DNA of 61,000 bases from Lachnospiraceae bacterium UBA1759 (GTDB taxonomy: Bacteria; Bacillota; Clostridia; Lachnospirales; Lachnospiraceae). The position numbers were made by a program, and so were the translations under genes. The stretch covers positions 67,900 through 128,899 of the forward strand of contig DCHF01000022.1 in assembly GCA_002315555.1 (NCBI GenBank). Reading direction: 5' to 3'. Shown here one piece after another: positions 50,310 to 58,581 of the stretch; the first letter of the stretch is position 1; each line of letters starts with the position of its first letter. Under the pieces are notes generated by a model, which saw only the letters and a list, made by a program, of their open reading frames with translations, ran no database searches and was not told the DNA's origin.

Positions 50310-52930
50310 TATTCTTTACCCTTTTCTTCCGGAAGGTCCTTTAAGTCCTTCCGGTCTTTTATGATGTCGCCGATCCGTTCCCTGCCGTCCCGGCGTGTAT
50401 TTTCGATTAGTTCGGAGATCTCCGTCTCCGCATCGGTCACGATCCGCTCGAATTCCTGCGCGGAGATGCGCGTCACGCCTTTCCGGAGCGCGGAAAGCTG
50501 GATCATGCCGTCCGATGTCACCACGCGTACATCCGTTGTCTTTGCGATCTTTCCGATCAGCCGCTCGATGTACAGGTCTCCGCTCTCGCGTTCCTTGGTA
50601 TAGACCACATGGATGCTCTGATAATCAAACTGCTCGCCCTTGTTTCCGGGCACGCGGTAGCCGTCAAATACCAGAACGGTCTCGCACTTTTTATACGCGC
50701 TGTAATTGGAAAGGATGTGGATCAGGCGTTCTCTTGCCGCCGCGATATCGCCGGAAGCCAGCGTCTTCAGTTCATCCCATGCAAAGATCACATTATAGCC
50801 GTCCACGATCAGCGCGAAATCCCGGGGCTTGGACACATAGTCCGTTTCCTCCGCGCGGTTCGGGGCGATGGTCCTTCCGTACTGCTTTCTGCGGATGGGG
50901 CCGAATTCACGGAGCATGATCTCCTCAAGCTCGCTGTCGGAGACGATGCTGTGTTTCGGGGCGCGCACAATCTCACGATGCACCGGCCGCGCATTCAGTG
51001 TGCTTTCCAGATGCATGTAACGGGGCGCGGCGTCCCACTTCACGAGGAAACCCGCGCCGTGAGCGCAGAAAATGGAATCCGGGGAGTTGTCCGCGTCGGC
51101 TTCCGGCATATAGCGGAGCTCGCGTACGACCTCGTCCGCGTTGTGGCAGATGTCGTAGCCATCGGGCTCCTGGATCAGACGCCCGCGGCCGCCGGTAAAG
51201 GAGGTCAGCGTCTTCTGGTAGTCATTCATCTCGGAGACCGGCGCGCGCCCCGAAAGGACCGCCTCGGTGCCGTCATAGATGGGCGGAAGGAAAGACCCTC
51301 CCATAGCCTTTAAATCATTCATTACACGGCTGATGTCCGACTGCGGCGCAGATATCCTGAAACGGTAGAAAGGCTCTAAAAGGACGCTTTCTGCGCTCAT
51401 GAGGCCCTGTCTGACCGCACGGTACGTGGCCTGGCGGAAATCGCCGCCTTCCGTATGCTTGAGATGTGCCCGGCCGGCGGAAAGCGTGATCTTCATATCG
51501 GTGATCGGGCTGCCCGTAAGCACGCCGATGTGCTGCTTTTCAACGAGATGCTGCAGCACGAGCCGCTGCCAGTTGCGGTCCAGAAGGTCCTCACTGACAT
51601 TTGCGGTAAACACGAGGCCCGCGCCCCGTTCAAGCGGTTCCAGGATCAGATGTACCTCCGCATAATGCCGGAGCGGTTCGTAGTGTCCCACACCCTCCAC
51701 CGTGTTCTTTATGGTCTCGCGGTACAGTACATGTCCGCGCGTAAGTTCGATTTCAAGTCCGAAGCGCTCGAATACGAGGCTCTTCAGTATTTCCGACTGG
51801 ACCTCGCCCATGAGGCCCACCTGGATCTCCTGGAGATAGCTGTTCCAGGTGACCTTGAGCATCGGATCCTCTTCCTCCAGACGCCTGAAAAGCGGGAGGA
51901 CCGTCATCGGGTCCTTGCCCTCCGGGAGGACGACCGCGTAATGCATGACCGGTTCCAGTACCGGCGATGCCGTCATGCCGCCTTCACCGAGCTCATCGCC
52001 GGACTTCACCTCGGAAAGGCCCGTTACGGCGATGATATCGCCCGCTTCCGCACTGTCCGCAGGCGTGAATCTTTCTCCGGTATAGACCCGGATCTGATTG
52101 ATCTTTTCTTCTTTTCCGGTCTCCCGGATACTGTCGCGCACCTTCAGAGTGCCACCCAGCATTTTGAGATGGGCGATCTTATTGCCCGACTCGTCGTGCG
52201 TGATCTTGAAGACACGCGCGGAAAAACGGCTGCCGTACCGCGGAAGCTCCACATAGTCGTGAAGGCCGGACAGAAATTCCTTCAGTCCCTCCAGCTTGAG
52301 ACCGGAGCCGAAATAGACCGGGAACAGATTCCGGGAAGCGATCAGGGTGCGGATCCGTCCGTTTCCGATGCTTCCGCTCTCCAGATACTCGTGAAGCGCA
52401 TCCTCGCTGCACATGGCGATGGCATCGTCCCGTGCTTCCGTGTCCTGCGTGAAATCCACCAGACCGTCACCGAGCTCGTCAAAAAGCCCCTGCAGGAGTT
52501 CCTCCTTACTGAAACGCGCATAGTCCATCTTCGTAACGAAAATGAATACCGGGATCCCGTAAAGCGACAAAAGCCGCCACAGCGTGCGCGTGTGCGCTTG
52601 AACTCCGTCCGTGCCGCTGATGACCAGAATGCCCGCGTCCAGGACGGACAGCGTGCGTTCCATTTCCGCGGAGAAATCCACATGTCCCGGGGTATCAAGA
52701 AGCGTGAAACGCCGGTCCTCCACCGTAAAGGAGGCCTGGCTGGAAAAGATCGTGATGCCGCGCTCCTTTTCAAGCTCGTGCGTGTCTAAAAGCGTGTCAC
52801 GATGGTCCACGCGCCCCTGCTTCCGAAGGACGCCCGATGTATAAAGAAGGCCCTCGGAAAGGGTCGTTTTGCCGGCATCGACATGCGCGAGAACACCGAG
52901 GACTGTATTTTTGATATTCTGATTTTCCAT
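50309..52930 (-). CDS. TetM-like ribosomal GTPase fused to a Rae1/YacP-type NYN endoribonuclease domain
   Basis: An 873-residue fusion. Residues 1-600 are an EF-G-like translation factor of the TetM/TetO class: AHVDAGKT at 15-22, RGIT at 57-60, DTPGH at 79-83, TKMD at 133-136 (Thr replaces the usual Asn of NKxD), then domains III-V with SDYQ-like and TGGRGRL segments. A linker with FCAHGAGF leads to residues 704-832, a NYN/PIN-like domain matching YacP/Rae1: IVDGYNVIFAW, LVFDGYRV, TKERESGD and VTSDGMIQ supply acidic residues. A charged coil ends the protein. Rae1 cleaves mRNA in the ribosomal A site, so the fusion could bring a nuclease to the ribosome. Tetracycline resistance is not implied. 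Confidence 0.9.
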   Translation of the reverse strand: MENQNIKNTVLGVLAHVDAGKTTLSEGLLYTSGVLRKQGRVDHRDTLLDTHELEKERGITIFSSQASFTVEDRRFTLLDTPGHVDFSAEMERTLSVLDAGILVISGTDGVQAHTRTLWRLLSLYGIPVFIFVTKMDYARFSKEELLQGLFDELGDGLVDFTQDTEARDDAIAMCSEDALHEYLESGSIGNGRIRTLIASRNLFPVYFGSGLKLEGLKEFLSGLHDYVELPRYGSRFSARVFKITHDESGNKIAHLKMLGGTLKVRDSIRETGKEEKINQIRVYTGERFTPADSAEAGDIIAVTGLSEVKSGDELGEGGMTASPVLEPVMHYAVVLPEGKDPMTVLPLFRRLEEEDPMLKVTWNSYLQEIQVGLMGEVQSEILKSLVFERFGLEIELTRGHVLYRETIKNTVEGVGHYEPLRHYAEVHLILEPLERGAGLVFTANVSEDLLDRNWQRLVLQHLVEKQHIGVLTGSPITDMKITLSAGRAHLKHTEGGDFRQATYRAVRQGLMSAESVLLEPFYRFRISAPQSDISRVMNDLKAMGGSFLPPIYDGTEAVLSGRAPVSEMNDYQKTLTSFTGGRGRLIQEPDGYDICHNADEVVRELRYMPEADADNSPDSIFCAHGAGFLVKWDAAPRYMHLESTLNARPVHREIVRAPKHSIVSDSELEEIMLREFGPIRRKQYGRTIAPNRAEETDYVSKPRDFALIVDGYNVIFAWDELKTLASGDIAAARERLIHILSNYSAYKKCETVLVFDGYRVPGNKGEQFDYQSIHVVYTKERESGDLYIERLIGKIAKTTDVRVVTSDGMIQLSALRKGVTRISAQEFERIVTDAETEISELIENTRRDGRERIGDIIKDRKDLKDLPEEKGKE

Positions 52931-52955
52931 GCAGTCCCCGGTCCTCCCATGCGGT

Positions 52956-53729
52956 TTACTTTAAACTCTGCTGCCCCATCCAGACATTCATAACAAAGGA
53001 ATGCGGCAGGATCTTGCAAAGAAGCGCCTGGCTTCTTGCGATGAAGCCGTACTTGGAAACATCCTTTCCGCGCTCCATGTCACGCCATCCGCGGGCCACC
53101 AGATCCTTGGCCTCGTACATGGCGGCGTATTTTTTGACGACCGGATTCTCGTTCTTCGCGATCGCACGGTCAAAAAACTCGGTCTTTGTCCAGAACGGGC
53201 ACAGGGCCGTAACGGTGATACCGCGGGACTTAAGTTCACGGTTCAATGCCCGTGAGTAGTACAAAAGGAATGCCTTTGTAGACGCGTAAACATTGATGTA
53301 GGGGATCGGCTGGAAGGCCGCCACGGATGCAATGTTCAGGATCTTTGCACCTTCATGCATATAGGGAAGGGACAGCTGCGTCATGGCCATAACGGCACCG
53401 CAGTTTAAGTCCATCATGTTCAGGTTGGTCTCGAGCGTATCATCGGTCGTCGCGGCAAATTTGCCGAAGCCGCTGCAGTTTAGCAAACGGACAATGTCCG
53501 GCTGCTCTTCCTTAAGCAGTGCTTCCAGCGTCTGATACGACGCACGGTCGGTGAGGTCCATCGGAATGCAGCGCACCGGAACGGAAAGCTTGCTTTTCAC
53601 TTCCTCCAGGCGGTCCTGCCGTCTTGCAATGATCCACAGTTCGTCGAACGTTGCGTGCTCGGGTGCCGTTTCCGCAAATAATCGACCCATGCCGCTGGAG
53701 GCACCGGTCACAATAACGATTTTTTTCAC
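52956..53729 (-). CDS. Short-chain dehydrogenase/reductase
   Basis: A 257-residue SDR with GASSGMGRLFAE (cofactor), LNCSGFG in the NNAG position and the active-site NVYASTKAF (Tyr, Lys). The start codon is GTG at 53729 with AAAGGA upstream and a GC-rich hairpin immediately before it. The substrate is unknown; many close relatives act on ketoacyl or sugar carbonyls. It ends 25 bases before the TetM-Rae1 start and follows the aldolase gene by 82 bases. Confidence 0.88.
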   Translation of the reverse strand: MKKIVIVTGASSGMGRLFAETAPEHATFDELWIIARRQDRLEEVKSKLSVPVRCIPMDLTDRASYQTLEALLKEEQPDIVRLLNCSGFGKFAATTDDTLETNLNMMDLNCGAVMAMTQLSLPYMHEGAKILNIASVAAFQPIPYINVYASTKAFLLYYSRALNRELKSRGITVTALCPFWTKTEFFDRAIAKNENPVVKKYAAMYEAKDLVARGWRDMERGKDVSKYGFIARSQALLCKILPHSFVMNVWMGQQSLK

Positions 53730-53744
53730 GTGTTATCCTTTCAC

Positions 53745-53804
53745 GGCGGCCCGTCTCCGGGCCGCCTGCGTTTTAGCGGATGCCGGCCTTTTTGCCGGCA
53801 TCGC
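53745..53804 (-). other. Pair of GC-rich hairpins upstream of the SDR gene
   Basis: A perfect 9-bp stem (53745-53753/53758-53766) with a GAGA loop in the minus-strand RNA lies just before the SDR ribosome binding site, and a second 11-bp stem with one bulge (53776-53787/53794-53804) begins eight bases after the aldolase stop. Neither has a good T run, so they may tune translation or RNA processing rather than terminate. Confidence 0.6.
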
Positions 53805-53811
53805 ACCACTT

Positions 53812-54723
53812 TTATGCCTTGTAGATATTGGCTTCGAAACGCTCCATCAGTCTCTTCTGAACACCCGGATCCGTGATCTCCCGATTCGGAGAAAGCGGGG
53901 AAAGCGTACCGCAGTCCACACCGTAATAGTTCTTCATGATGAACTTGATGCCCGGGATCAGGCCGCCCACTTCGCGGTCGTCGAGTGCGGCATAGATGTT
54001 GTTGGCACGGAGCTGAAGATCCATGGCCTTGTCGATGTTGCCCTCGTTCATTGCCGTGATGATCTGATGGAAATGCTCGCAAGTGCAGGCCTGAAGCGCG
54101 CCGATGCTGCCATCGGAGCCCATGAGATGACCGGCAACACACATCTGATCCACGCCGGTAAAGATCTTGATGTCCGGCATGTACTGCTTCATGCGCTGCA
54201 TGTAGTAGAAGTTGCTGTCCGTGTATTTGAAGCCGGTGAAGGTCGGGATCTCCGCCTTCAGGATGTCTAAAAGCTCTTCCGCGTCGATGCGGTCACCGCC
54301 GTTTAAATTGCCTTCCGCAAAATGCCAGTATACATAGAACGGGATACCGCTGGCCTCGGAAATACGCTTGAAATATGCAGCGTTCTCGGCGATCTTCGCA
54401 TCCTTACGGATGGCAACGGAGGAGACTGCGTCCGCGCCGACGGATGCCGCATAGCGTGCAAGGTCGATGCCGGTCTCTTCATCCTTGCCGTAACCGACAC
54501 TGACAAATACCGGGATGCGGTGATCCACGACCTCAACGGTCCGCTTGATCCACTGCTTACGCATCTCGGGCGTCATGCACCAGCCTTCACCGGTCCAGCC
54601 ATGCATATAAAGACCATCCGCGTGCTGGGAAAGATAGAAATCCACCATCTTTTCACATGCGGAAAGATCCACCTCACCGTTCTTGAACGGCGTTAAAAAC
54701 GCGACAAAATTGTTGTTGTACAT
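53812..54723 (-). CDS. DHDPS/N-acetylneuraminate lyase family aldolase
   Basis: A 303-residue class I aldolase of the DapA/NanA superfamily. The Schiff-base Lys is likely in FTGFKYTDSN, and the Tyr region reads GIPFYVYWHF in place of the usual DapA Y-x-x-P-x-R segment, so this is not a typical lysine-pathway DapA. Members act on keto-acids such as sialic acid and keto-deoxy sugars. AAAGGAG precedes the ATG. The setting with GH172, an isomerase and an SDR suggests sugar-acid breakdown. Confidence 0.85.
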   Translation of the reverse strand: MYNNNFVAFLTPFKNGEVDLSACEKMVDFYLSQHADGLYMHGWTGEGWCMTPEMRKQWIKRTVEVVDHRIPVFVSVGYGKDEETGIDLARYAASVGADAVSSVAIRKDAKIAENAAYFKRISEASGIPFYVYWHFAEGNLNGGDRIDAEELLDILKAEIPTFTGFKYTDSNFYYMQRMKQYMPDIKIFTGVDQMCVAGHLMGSDGSIGALQACTCEHFHQIITAMNEGNIDKAMDLQLRANNIYAALDDREVGGLIPGIKFIMKNYYGVDCGTLSPLSPNREITDPGVQKRLMERFEANIYKA

Positions 54724-54763
54724 GGGATATCTCCTTTATTATGTATTGTTTATCAAGTACCTG

Positions 54764-56197
54764 TCAGTGATGCACGGCGTCCTTGCGGATCACACGTGCG
54801 ATGGTCTCCGCCGCGAGCACCGAGCCCGCTTCCGACGGATGGTAGTCATCGTCCATATACAGGTCGATGATCTCGTTGATCTTTTTGAATTCCTGTCCGA
54901 CATCGGCGATCAGTGTGCCGCACTCTTCCGCCGCTTCATGATAGCCTGCGGTCAATCTTTCCAGCATCTCGTCGTAGGAAATGCCGGTGGAAGCCAGCTT
55001 TTCGGAACCGTCACGGTAGGACCAGGTCGCATAAAGGACCGGCTTTGCACCGTTTGCGCGGATCATTTCCGTAAGGCCTTTCACACTCTCCTTGAATGCG
55101 TCCCTGGAGAACGCCGGAGCTTTAGACTGCTCCTGAAGGACCACATAGTCCCATTTTTCTTCGGTAAGTGCCTTTTTCGTACGCGCGCCGATCTCCGATT
55201 CCGGATCCAGCTGCTCCGCAAGATATGCACCGCCCTTGGTGATCGACTCGACCTCAAAACCGGAAAGGCTCTTTAAGATCCTCGGCATGTCATGATAAAA
55301 TGTAAAACTGTTACCGAGCATCAGTACCCGGATCTTCTTTTCCTGTCCGTACACGTTCTTCACCATCTCCTTAAAATACCGGAATGTATTCATGATGCGG
55401 TCATCCGCTTCTTTTCCGGCGCATTCGAATTTAAAACCGGGCGCGCTTTCGATCGTCAGGATCCCCTCAAAACCGAAATCCCGGATCGCTTTCAGCGGTT
55501 CCTCCATGTTCAGACTGCCGTCCTCTAAAAACAGGTGGATGTCGTCCACGTTGTCGTTGTTGTGGAAATGGATCTCCACGACCGGGAACGGCTTACTGCG
55601 GAGCGCCTTTAAAAAGCCGGCGGCATCATTGGTATCGGTGGAGCTGTCACATTCAATGTCACTTCTTGTAAAAAGTGTGTGACCGCTCGTATTCGCACCG
55701 TTTAAGCGGATGTTCATATGACCGATATCGATGAGATAACCGAACCGCTTCTCCGGGAGGAGTGCGCGGATGTCACTCTCTTCGGCTTCCGTCAGACCGT
55801 AATCCTCCACGGCCACCCTGCAGTCCGGGACCAGTTCCAGTGCCATCTGTACATACGGGACGATATTCCCGCGGATCGCCTCGGGAACATCGAACGAAAG
55901 CACCCGGATGCAGGAATGCTTCTTCTGCCATGCGCCGATGTCCAGAAGTTCCTTCCGGAACTCCTCTACCGTCTCCTGCTTGTGATCCGCCGGGAGCTTC
56001 CCGTGTACCGTCAGCGTCTTCCCGTATTTCATCATCGTGAAAGCGGTAAGCGCTGCGGTCTCGTCATCACGGATCGCGTTTACAAACTGACTTCCGAGCA
56101 CGCTGATCACATCAAAGCCGTGCGTGGAAAACCAGATCAGATTTTCAATAAAGGTGCGGTGGGGGTAATGCCAGTCCGCGATACAGTATTTCATCAT
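54764..56197 (-). CDS. Fusion of a xylose-isomerase-like TIM barrel and an SGNH hydrolase
   Basis: A 477-residue two-domain protein. Residues 1-285 form an AP-endonuclease-2-like barrel with candidate metal residues Glu131 (VEDYG), Asp157 and His160 (IDIGH), His210/His212 (EIHFHNND) and Glu250. Residues 289-477 form an SGNH esterase with Ser297 in LGNSFT, a Gly in KGGAY, and Asp451/His453 in DDYHPSEAG. Start ATG at 56197 follows AGGAGA; a longer frame starts before GH172 ends. A sugar isomerase or epimerase joined to a deacylase would fit processing of acylated sugars. Each domain is family-supported; the combined substrate is unknown. Confidence 0.85.
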   Translation of the reverse strand: MMKYCIADWHYPHRTFIENLIWFSTHGFDVISVLGSQFVNAIRDDETAALTAFTMMKYGKTLTVHGKLPADHKQETVEEFRKELLDIGAWQKKHSCIRVLSFDVPEAIRGNIVPYVQMALELVPDCRVAVEDYGLTEAEESDIRALLPEKRFGYLIDIGHMNIRLNGANTSGHTLFTRSDIECDSSTDTNDAAGFLKALRSKPFPVVEIHFHNNDNVDDIHLFLEDGSLNMEEPLKAIRDFGFEGILTIESAPGFKFECAGKEADDRIMNTFRYFKEMVKNVYGQEKKIRVLMLGNSFTFYHDMPRILKSLSGFEVESITKGGAYLAEQLDPESEIGARTKKALTEEKWDYVVLQEQSKAPAFSRDAFKESVKGLTEMIRANGAKPVLYATWSYRDGSEKLASTGISYDEMLERLTAGYHEAAEECGTLIADVGQEFKKINEIIDLYMDDDYHPSEAGSVLAAETIARVIRKDAVHH

Positions 56198-56223
56198 TGT
56201 GCTGTCTCCTGAACACCAATAGA

Positions 56224-57285
56224 TCAATCGATCTCCAGATGCTCTTCATCCGGGAGTGCCGGATAAACATCGTCCAGGGTATCGGAGTACCAGTAAGCAA
56301 CAGAGGAAATATCGTCCATAAGCGGCAGGTAACGGCCGTGATTACGCCAGCCGAGCGCCTGGATGGTGACCTTTAAGTCGCTCTTAAAGTAGACCGGATC
56401 CGTGATGTGGAAACGATACATGTTGAAGCGGCGGTTGGCCTCATACGTGGAATCCGTGCGGTCGACCTTGTACATGCCGGAATACGGAGTGGAAAACTCC
56501 GTGTACTTTCCGCCCACGTCAAAGTTGTACGCGCCGCAGATATAGTCCTCGGTGCCGGTACCGCAGATGCTCGGGTAGTCCGTATCACCGTCGATGTAGA
56601 ATTTGATTTCGCCTTCTCCCCACCAGTGGTTGTTGTTCACGCCCCAGTAAAGGTAGGTGCCGACGTACTTGCCGTTGCCCCTGATATTGTCCAGGATCGT
56701 GTAGACCTCCTTGTACGGCAGCGGATTCACGCGGCGGAACTGCGCATGGAAATACAGGCTGTTCTCCGGGATCTCCTTCTCTTCACAGTCGATCTGATAG
56801 TAGATGTTGGCGTTGTTTTCACCCAGATTCTCGATCTCCACCCGGAAGCTCTTGAAGTAAGGCATTTCAAAATAGCAGTTCATGGCCTTGCCGGGGTTAT
56901 AGCAGATGGGCAGGCTGGTCAGCTGACGGTATTCCTTGTAATTAGCGTTACAGAAGAAATCGCTTAAGGGACATTCCACCTGAGGAGCCTTCGCATCGTC
57001 AAAATAGATGCGCAGGATCAACTGACGCGGATCCTCCGCACTATCGGTGATCCAGAAATGCTTGATGGCGCCCTGCCCTTTAATGTCCGCGAGGACGAAT
57101 GTGGAGCGGCCCGGCATCACGATGTACGGATTGACCTTCCAACCTGTACCGAGGTCACGCGCGGCATCCCGCGCCGACCCCTCTTCAAGCGGAGTCGCCC
57201 CGCCTTTGCCCTTCTCCCCGGTCAGGTTTTCGGGACATATGGAAAAACTACGGATATTCTTTGAAAGAGTCAGATCATGCAGCAT
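56224..57285 (-). CDS. DUF2961 / GH172 family protein
   Basis: A 353-residue protein of DUF2961, now GH172, whose known members are alpha-D-fructofuranosidases and related furanosidases built on jelly-roll domains. The CGTGTEDYICGAYNF motif is the family hallmark with an acidic catalytic residue, and WYSDTLDD lies near the end. No signal peptide is seen. GGAGGA precedes the ATG. It is the first gene of a minus-strand series divergent from the WYL regulator. Confidence 0.85.
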   Translation of the reverse strand: MLHDLTLSKNIRSFSICPENLTGEKGKGGATPLEEGSARDAARDLGTGWKVNPYIVMPGRSTFVLADIKGQGAIKHFWITDSAEDPRQLILRIYFDDAKAPQVECPLSDFFCNANYKEYRQLTSLPICYNPGKAMNCYFEMPYFKSFRVEIENLGENNANIYYQIDCEEKEIPENSLYFHAQFRRVNPLPYKEVYTILDNIRGNGKYVGTYLYWGVNNNHWWGEGEIKFYIDGDTDYPSICGTGTEDYICGAYNFDVGGKYTEFSTPYSGMYKVDRTDSTYEANRRFNMYRFHITDPVYFKSDLKVTIQALGWRNHGRYLPLMDDISSVAYWYSDTLDDVYPALPDEEHLEID

Positions 57286-57358
57286 GGAGTTCCTCCTGTT
57301 ATCAAATCAGATTTTTAGCCCGGATCGGCCGGTACCGATGAAAGTCAATGGTTCCTCA

Positions 57359-57372
57359 TGGTTATAAAACCA
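57359..57372. promoter_or_regulatory. Palindrome at the start of the GH172 transcript
   Basis: TGGTT-ATAA-AACCA spans about +1 to +14 relative to the predicted GH172 transcription start. Its position suits a repressor operator, and the WYL regulator on the other side of the intergenic region is the natural candidate. Confidence 0.45.
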
Positions 57373-57379
57373 CTATTTT

Positions 57380-57407
57380 ATTATAGGATCTGTAGCGCAT
57401 ATGTCAA
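57380..57407 (-). promoter_or_regulatory. Strong promoter for the GH172 operon
   Basis: On the minus strand perfect TTGACA (57402-57407) and TATAAT (57380-57385) are 16 bases apart, with initiation predicted near 57373. Strong consensus boxes next to a palindrome suggest a repressible promoter. Confidence 0.75.
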
Positions 57408-57449
57408 CGAAAAATCGCCTTTGTTTGTGAATATCCTCCTATTCTGTTC

Positions 57450-57478
57450 TTGTGTACAGGGGGTATTTATGGTAAAAT
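57450..57478 (+). promoter_or_regulatory. Promoter for the WYL regulator gene
   Basis: TTGTGT (57450-57455) and TAAAAT (57473-57478) are 17 bases apart, about 31 bases before the ATG. Confidence 0.6.
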
Positions 57479-57508
57479 ATGCTCATAATCATGAAGGGGG
57501 GACGGATC

Positions 57509-58504
57509 ATGCCGCGCTCGGAAAAACAGAAACTGAAGCTTTTATACCTGATGAAAATACTGCTTGCCGAAACAGACAGCGACCATGGTCTGACCATGGA
57601 CGAGCTGATCGCAAAGCTCGCACAGGAAGACATCCGTGCCGAGCGCAAGTCCATCTATGCGGATTTTGAGGAGCTCGAGAATTTTGGCGTGGAAGTCCAG
57701 AAAAACAAGGACGGACACAATACGCTCTACAGCATCGAGGACCGCGATTTTGAGCTTTCCGAGCTGAAATTCCTGGTCGATGCCGTCCAGGCCGCAAAGT
57801 TCATCACCGAGAAAAAATCGAACGAACTGATCAAAAAGCTGGAAAAGCTGACCAGTGTCCATAACGCCAAAAAGCTGCAGCGTCAGGTCATCATCTCCGG
57901 CCGCGTGAAAGCCATGAATGAATCCATCTACTACAGTGTTGATGCCCTTCATGATGCCATCAACAACAACCGCACGGTCCGTTTCCGCTATTTCAACTGG
58001 AATGAAAAGAAGGAGCTCGTGTTCCGTCATAACGGCGCGTTCTATGAGATCAGCCCCTGGAGCCTTGTCTGGGACGATGAGTATTACTACCTCATCGGCT
58101 ATGACGCGGAAGCCGGGAAGATCAAGCACTACCGTGTGGATAAGATGAAGAACATCTCGTACACGGAGCATCCGCGTGAAGGCCGCGACGTGTTTGAAAA
58201 GACCGATCTTCAGAAGTATTCCCGCAGCCTCTTCGGTATGTTCGGCGGCGATATCATGCCGGTCCGCCTGGAGTGCAAAAACAGCTTTGCCGGCATCATC
58301 ATCGACCGTTTCGGTACGGACATCATGATGATCCCGCACGACGCGGAGCATTTCCACGTCACGGTCAATGTTTCCTTCTCGATGCAGTTCATCGGCTGGG
58401 TGACCAGTGTTTCCGAGGGTGTGAAGGTGATCGGGCCGGATGAAGCGGTGGAACAAATGAAAGAAACGATCGCCAATCTCGCGAAGGCTTATCCGACGGA
58501 ATAA
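57509..58504 (+). CDS. WYL domain transcriptional regulator
   Basis: A 331-residue regulator with an N-terminal winged helix (about 1-75; LTMDELIAKLAQEDIRAERKSIYADF split as recognition region), a middle helical part and a WYL domain with PWSLVWDDEYYYLIGYD at 183-199, then a C-terminal WCX-type extension (about 230-331). WYL proteins sense nucleic acid or small ligands; many control sugar or defence genes. Start ATG at 57509 follows AAGGGGGG; an upstream in-frame ATG at 57479 lacks a site. Divergent from GH172, which it probably controls. Confidence 0.88.
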   Translation: MPRSEKQKLKLLYLMKILLAETDSDHGLTMDELIAKLAQEDIRAERKSIYADFEELENFGVEVQKNKDGHNTLYSIEDRDFELSELKFLVDAVQAAKFITEKKSNELIKKLEKLTSVHNAKKLQRQVIISGRVKAMNESIYYSVDALHDAINNNRTVRFRYFNWNEKKELVFRHNGAFYEISPWSLVWDDEYYYLIGYDAEAGKIKHYRVDKMKNISYTEHPREGRDVFEKTDLQKYSRSLFGMFGGDIMPVRLECKNSFAGIIIDRFGTDIMMIPHDAEHFHVTVNVSFSMQFIGWVTSVSEGVKVIGPDEAVEQMKETIANLAKAYPTE

Positions 58505-58523
58505 AAAAGAAAACAAAAAAGAA

Positions 58524-58566
58524 GCGCTGTGAAGATCCTGTCGATCTTCGCAGCGCCTCTTTTTGT
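58524..58566. terminator. Bidirectional terminator between the WYL gene and the cysteine desulfidase gene
   Basis: Fourteen-base arms at 58524-58537 and 58543-58556 with one G-U pair and a 5-base loop; T runs exist on both sides of the stem. Confidence 0.88.
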
Positions 58567-58581
58567 TTATGCATGCTCCGC

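Noticed and set aside
50309..52930. Calling the TetM-like protein a tetracycline resistance determinant
   Set aside because: The protein is a diverged translation-factor GTPase with an extra nuclease domain, no mobile context and no known resistance residues that I can verify.
53812..54723. Calling the aldolase dapA
   Set aside because: The region around the catalytic Tyr does not fit DapA, and the neighbours are sugar-catabolic genes.
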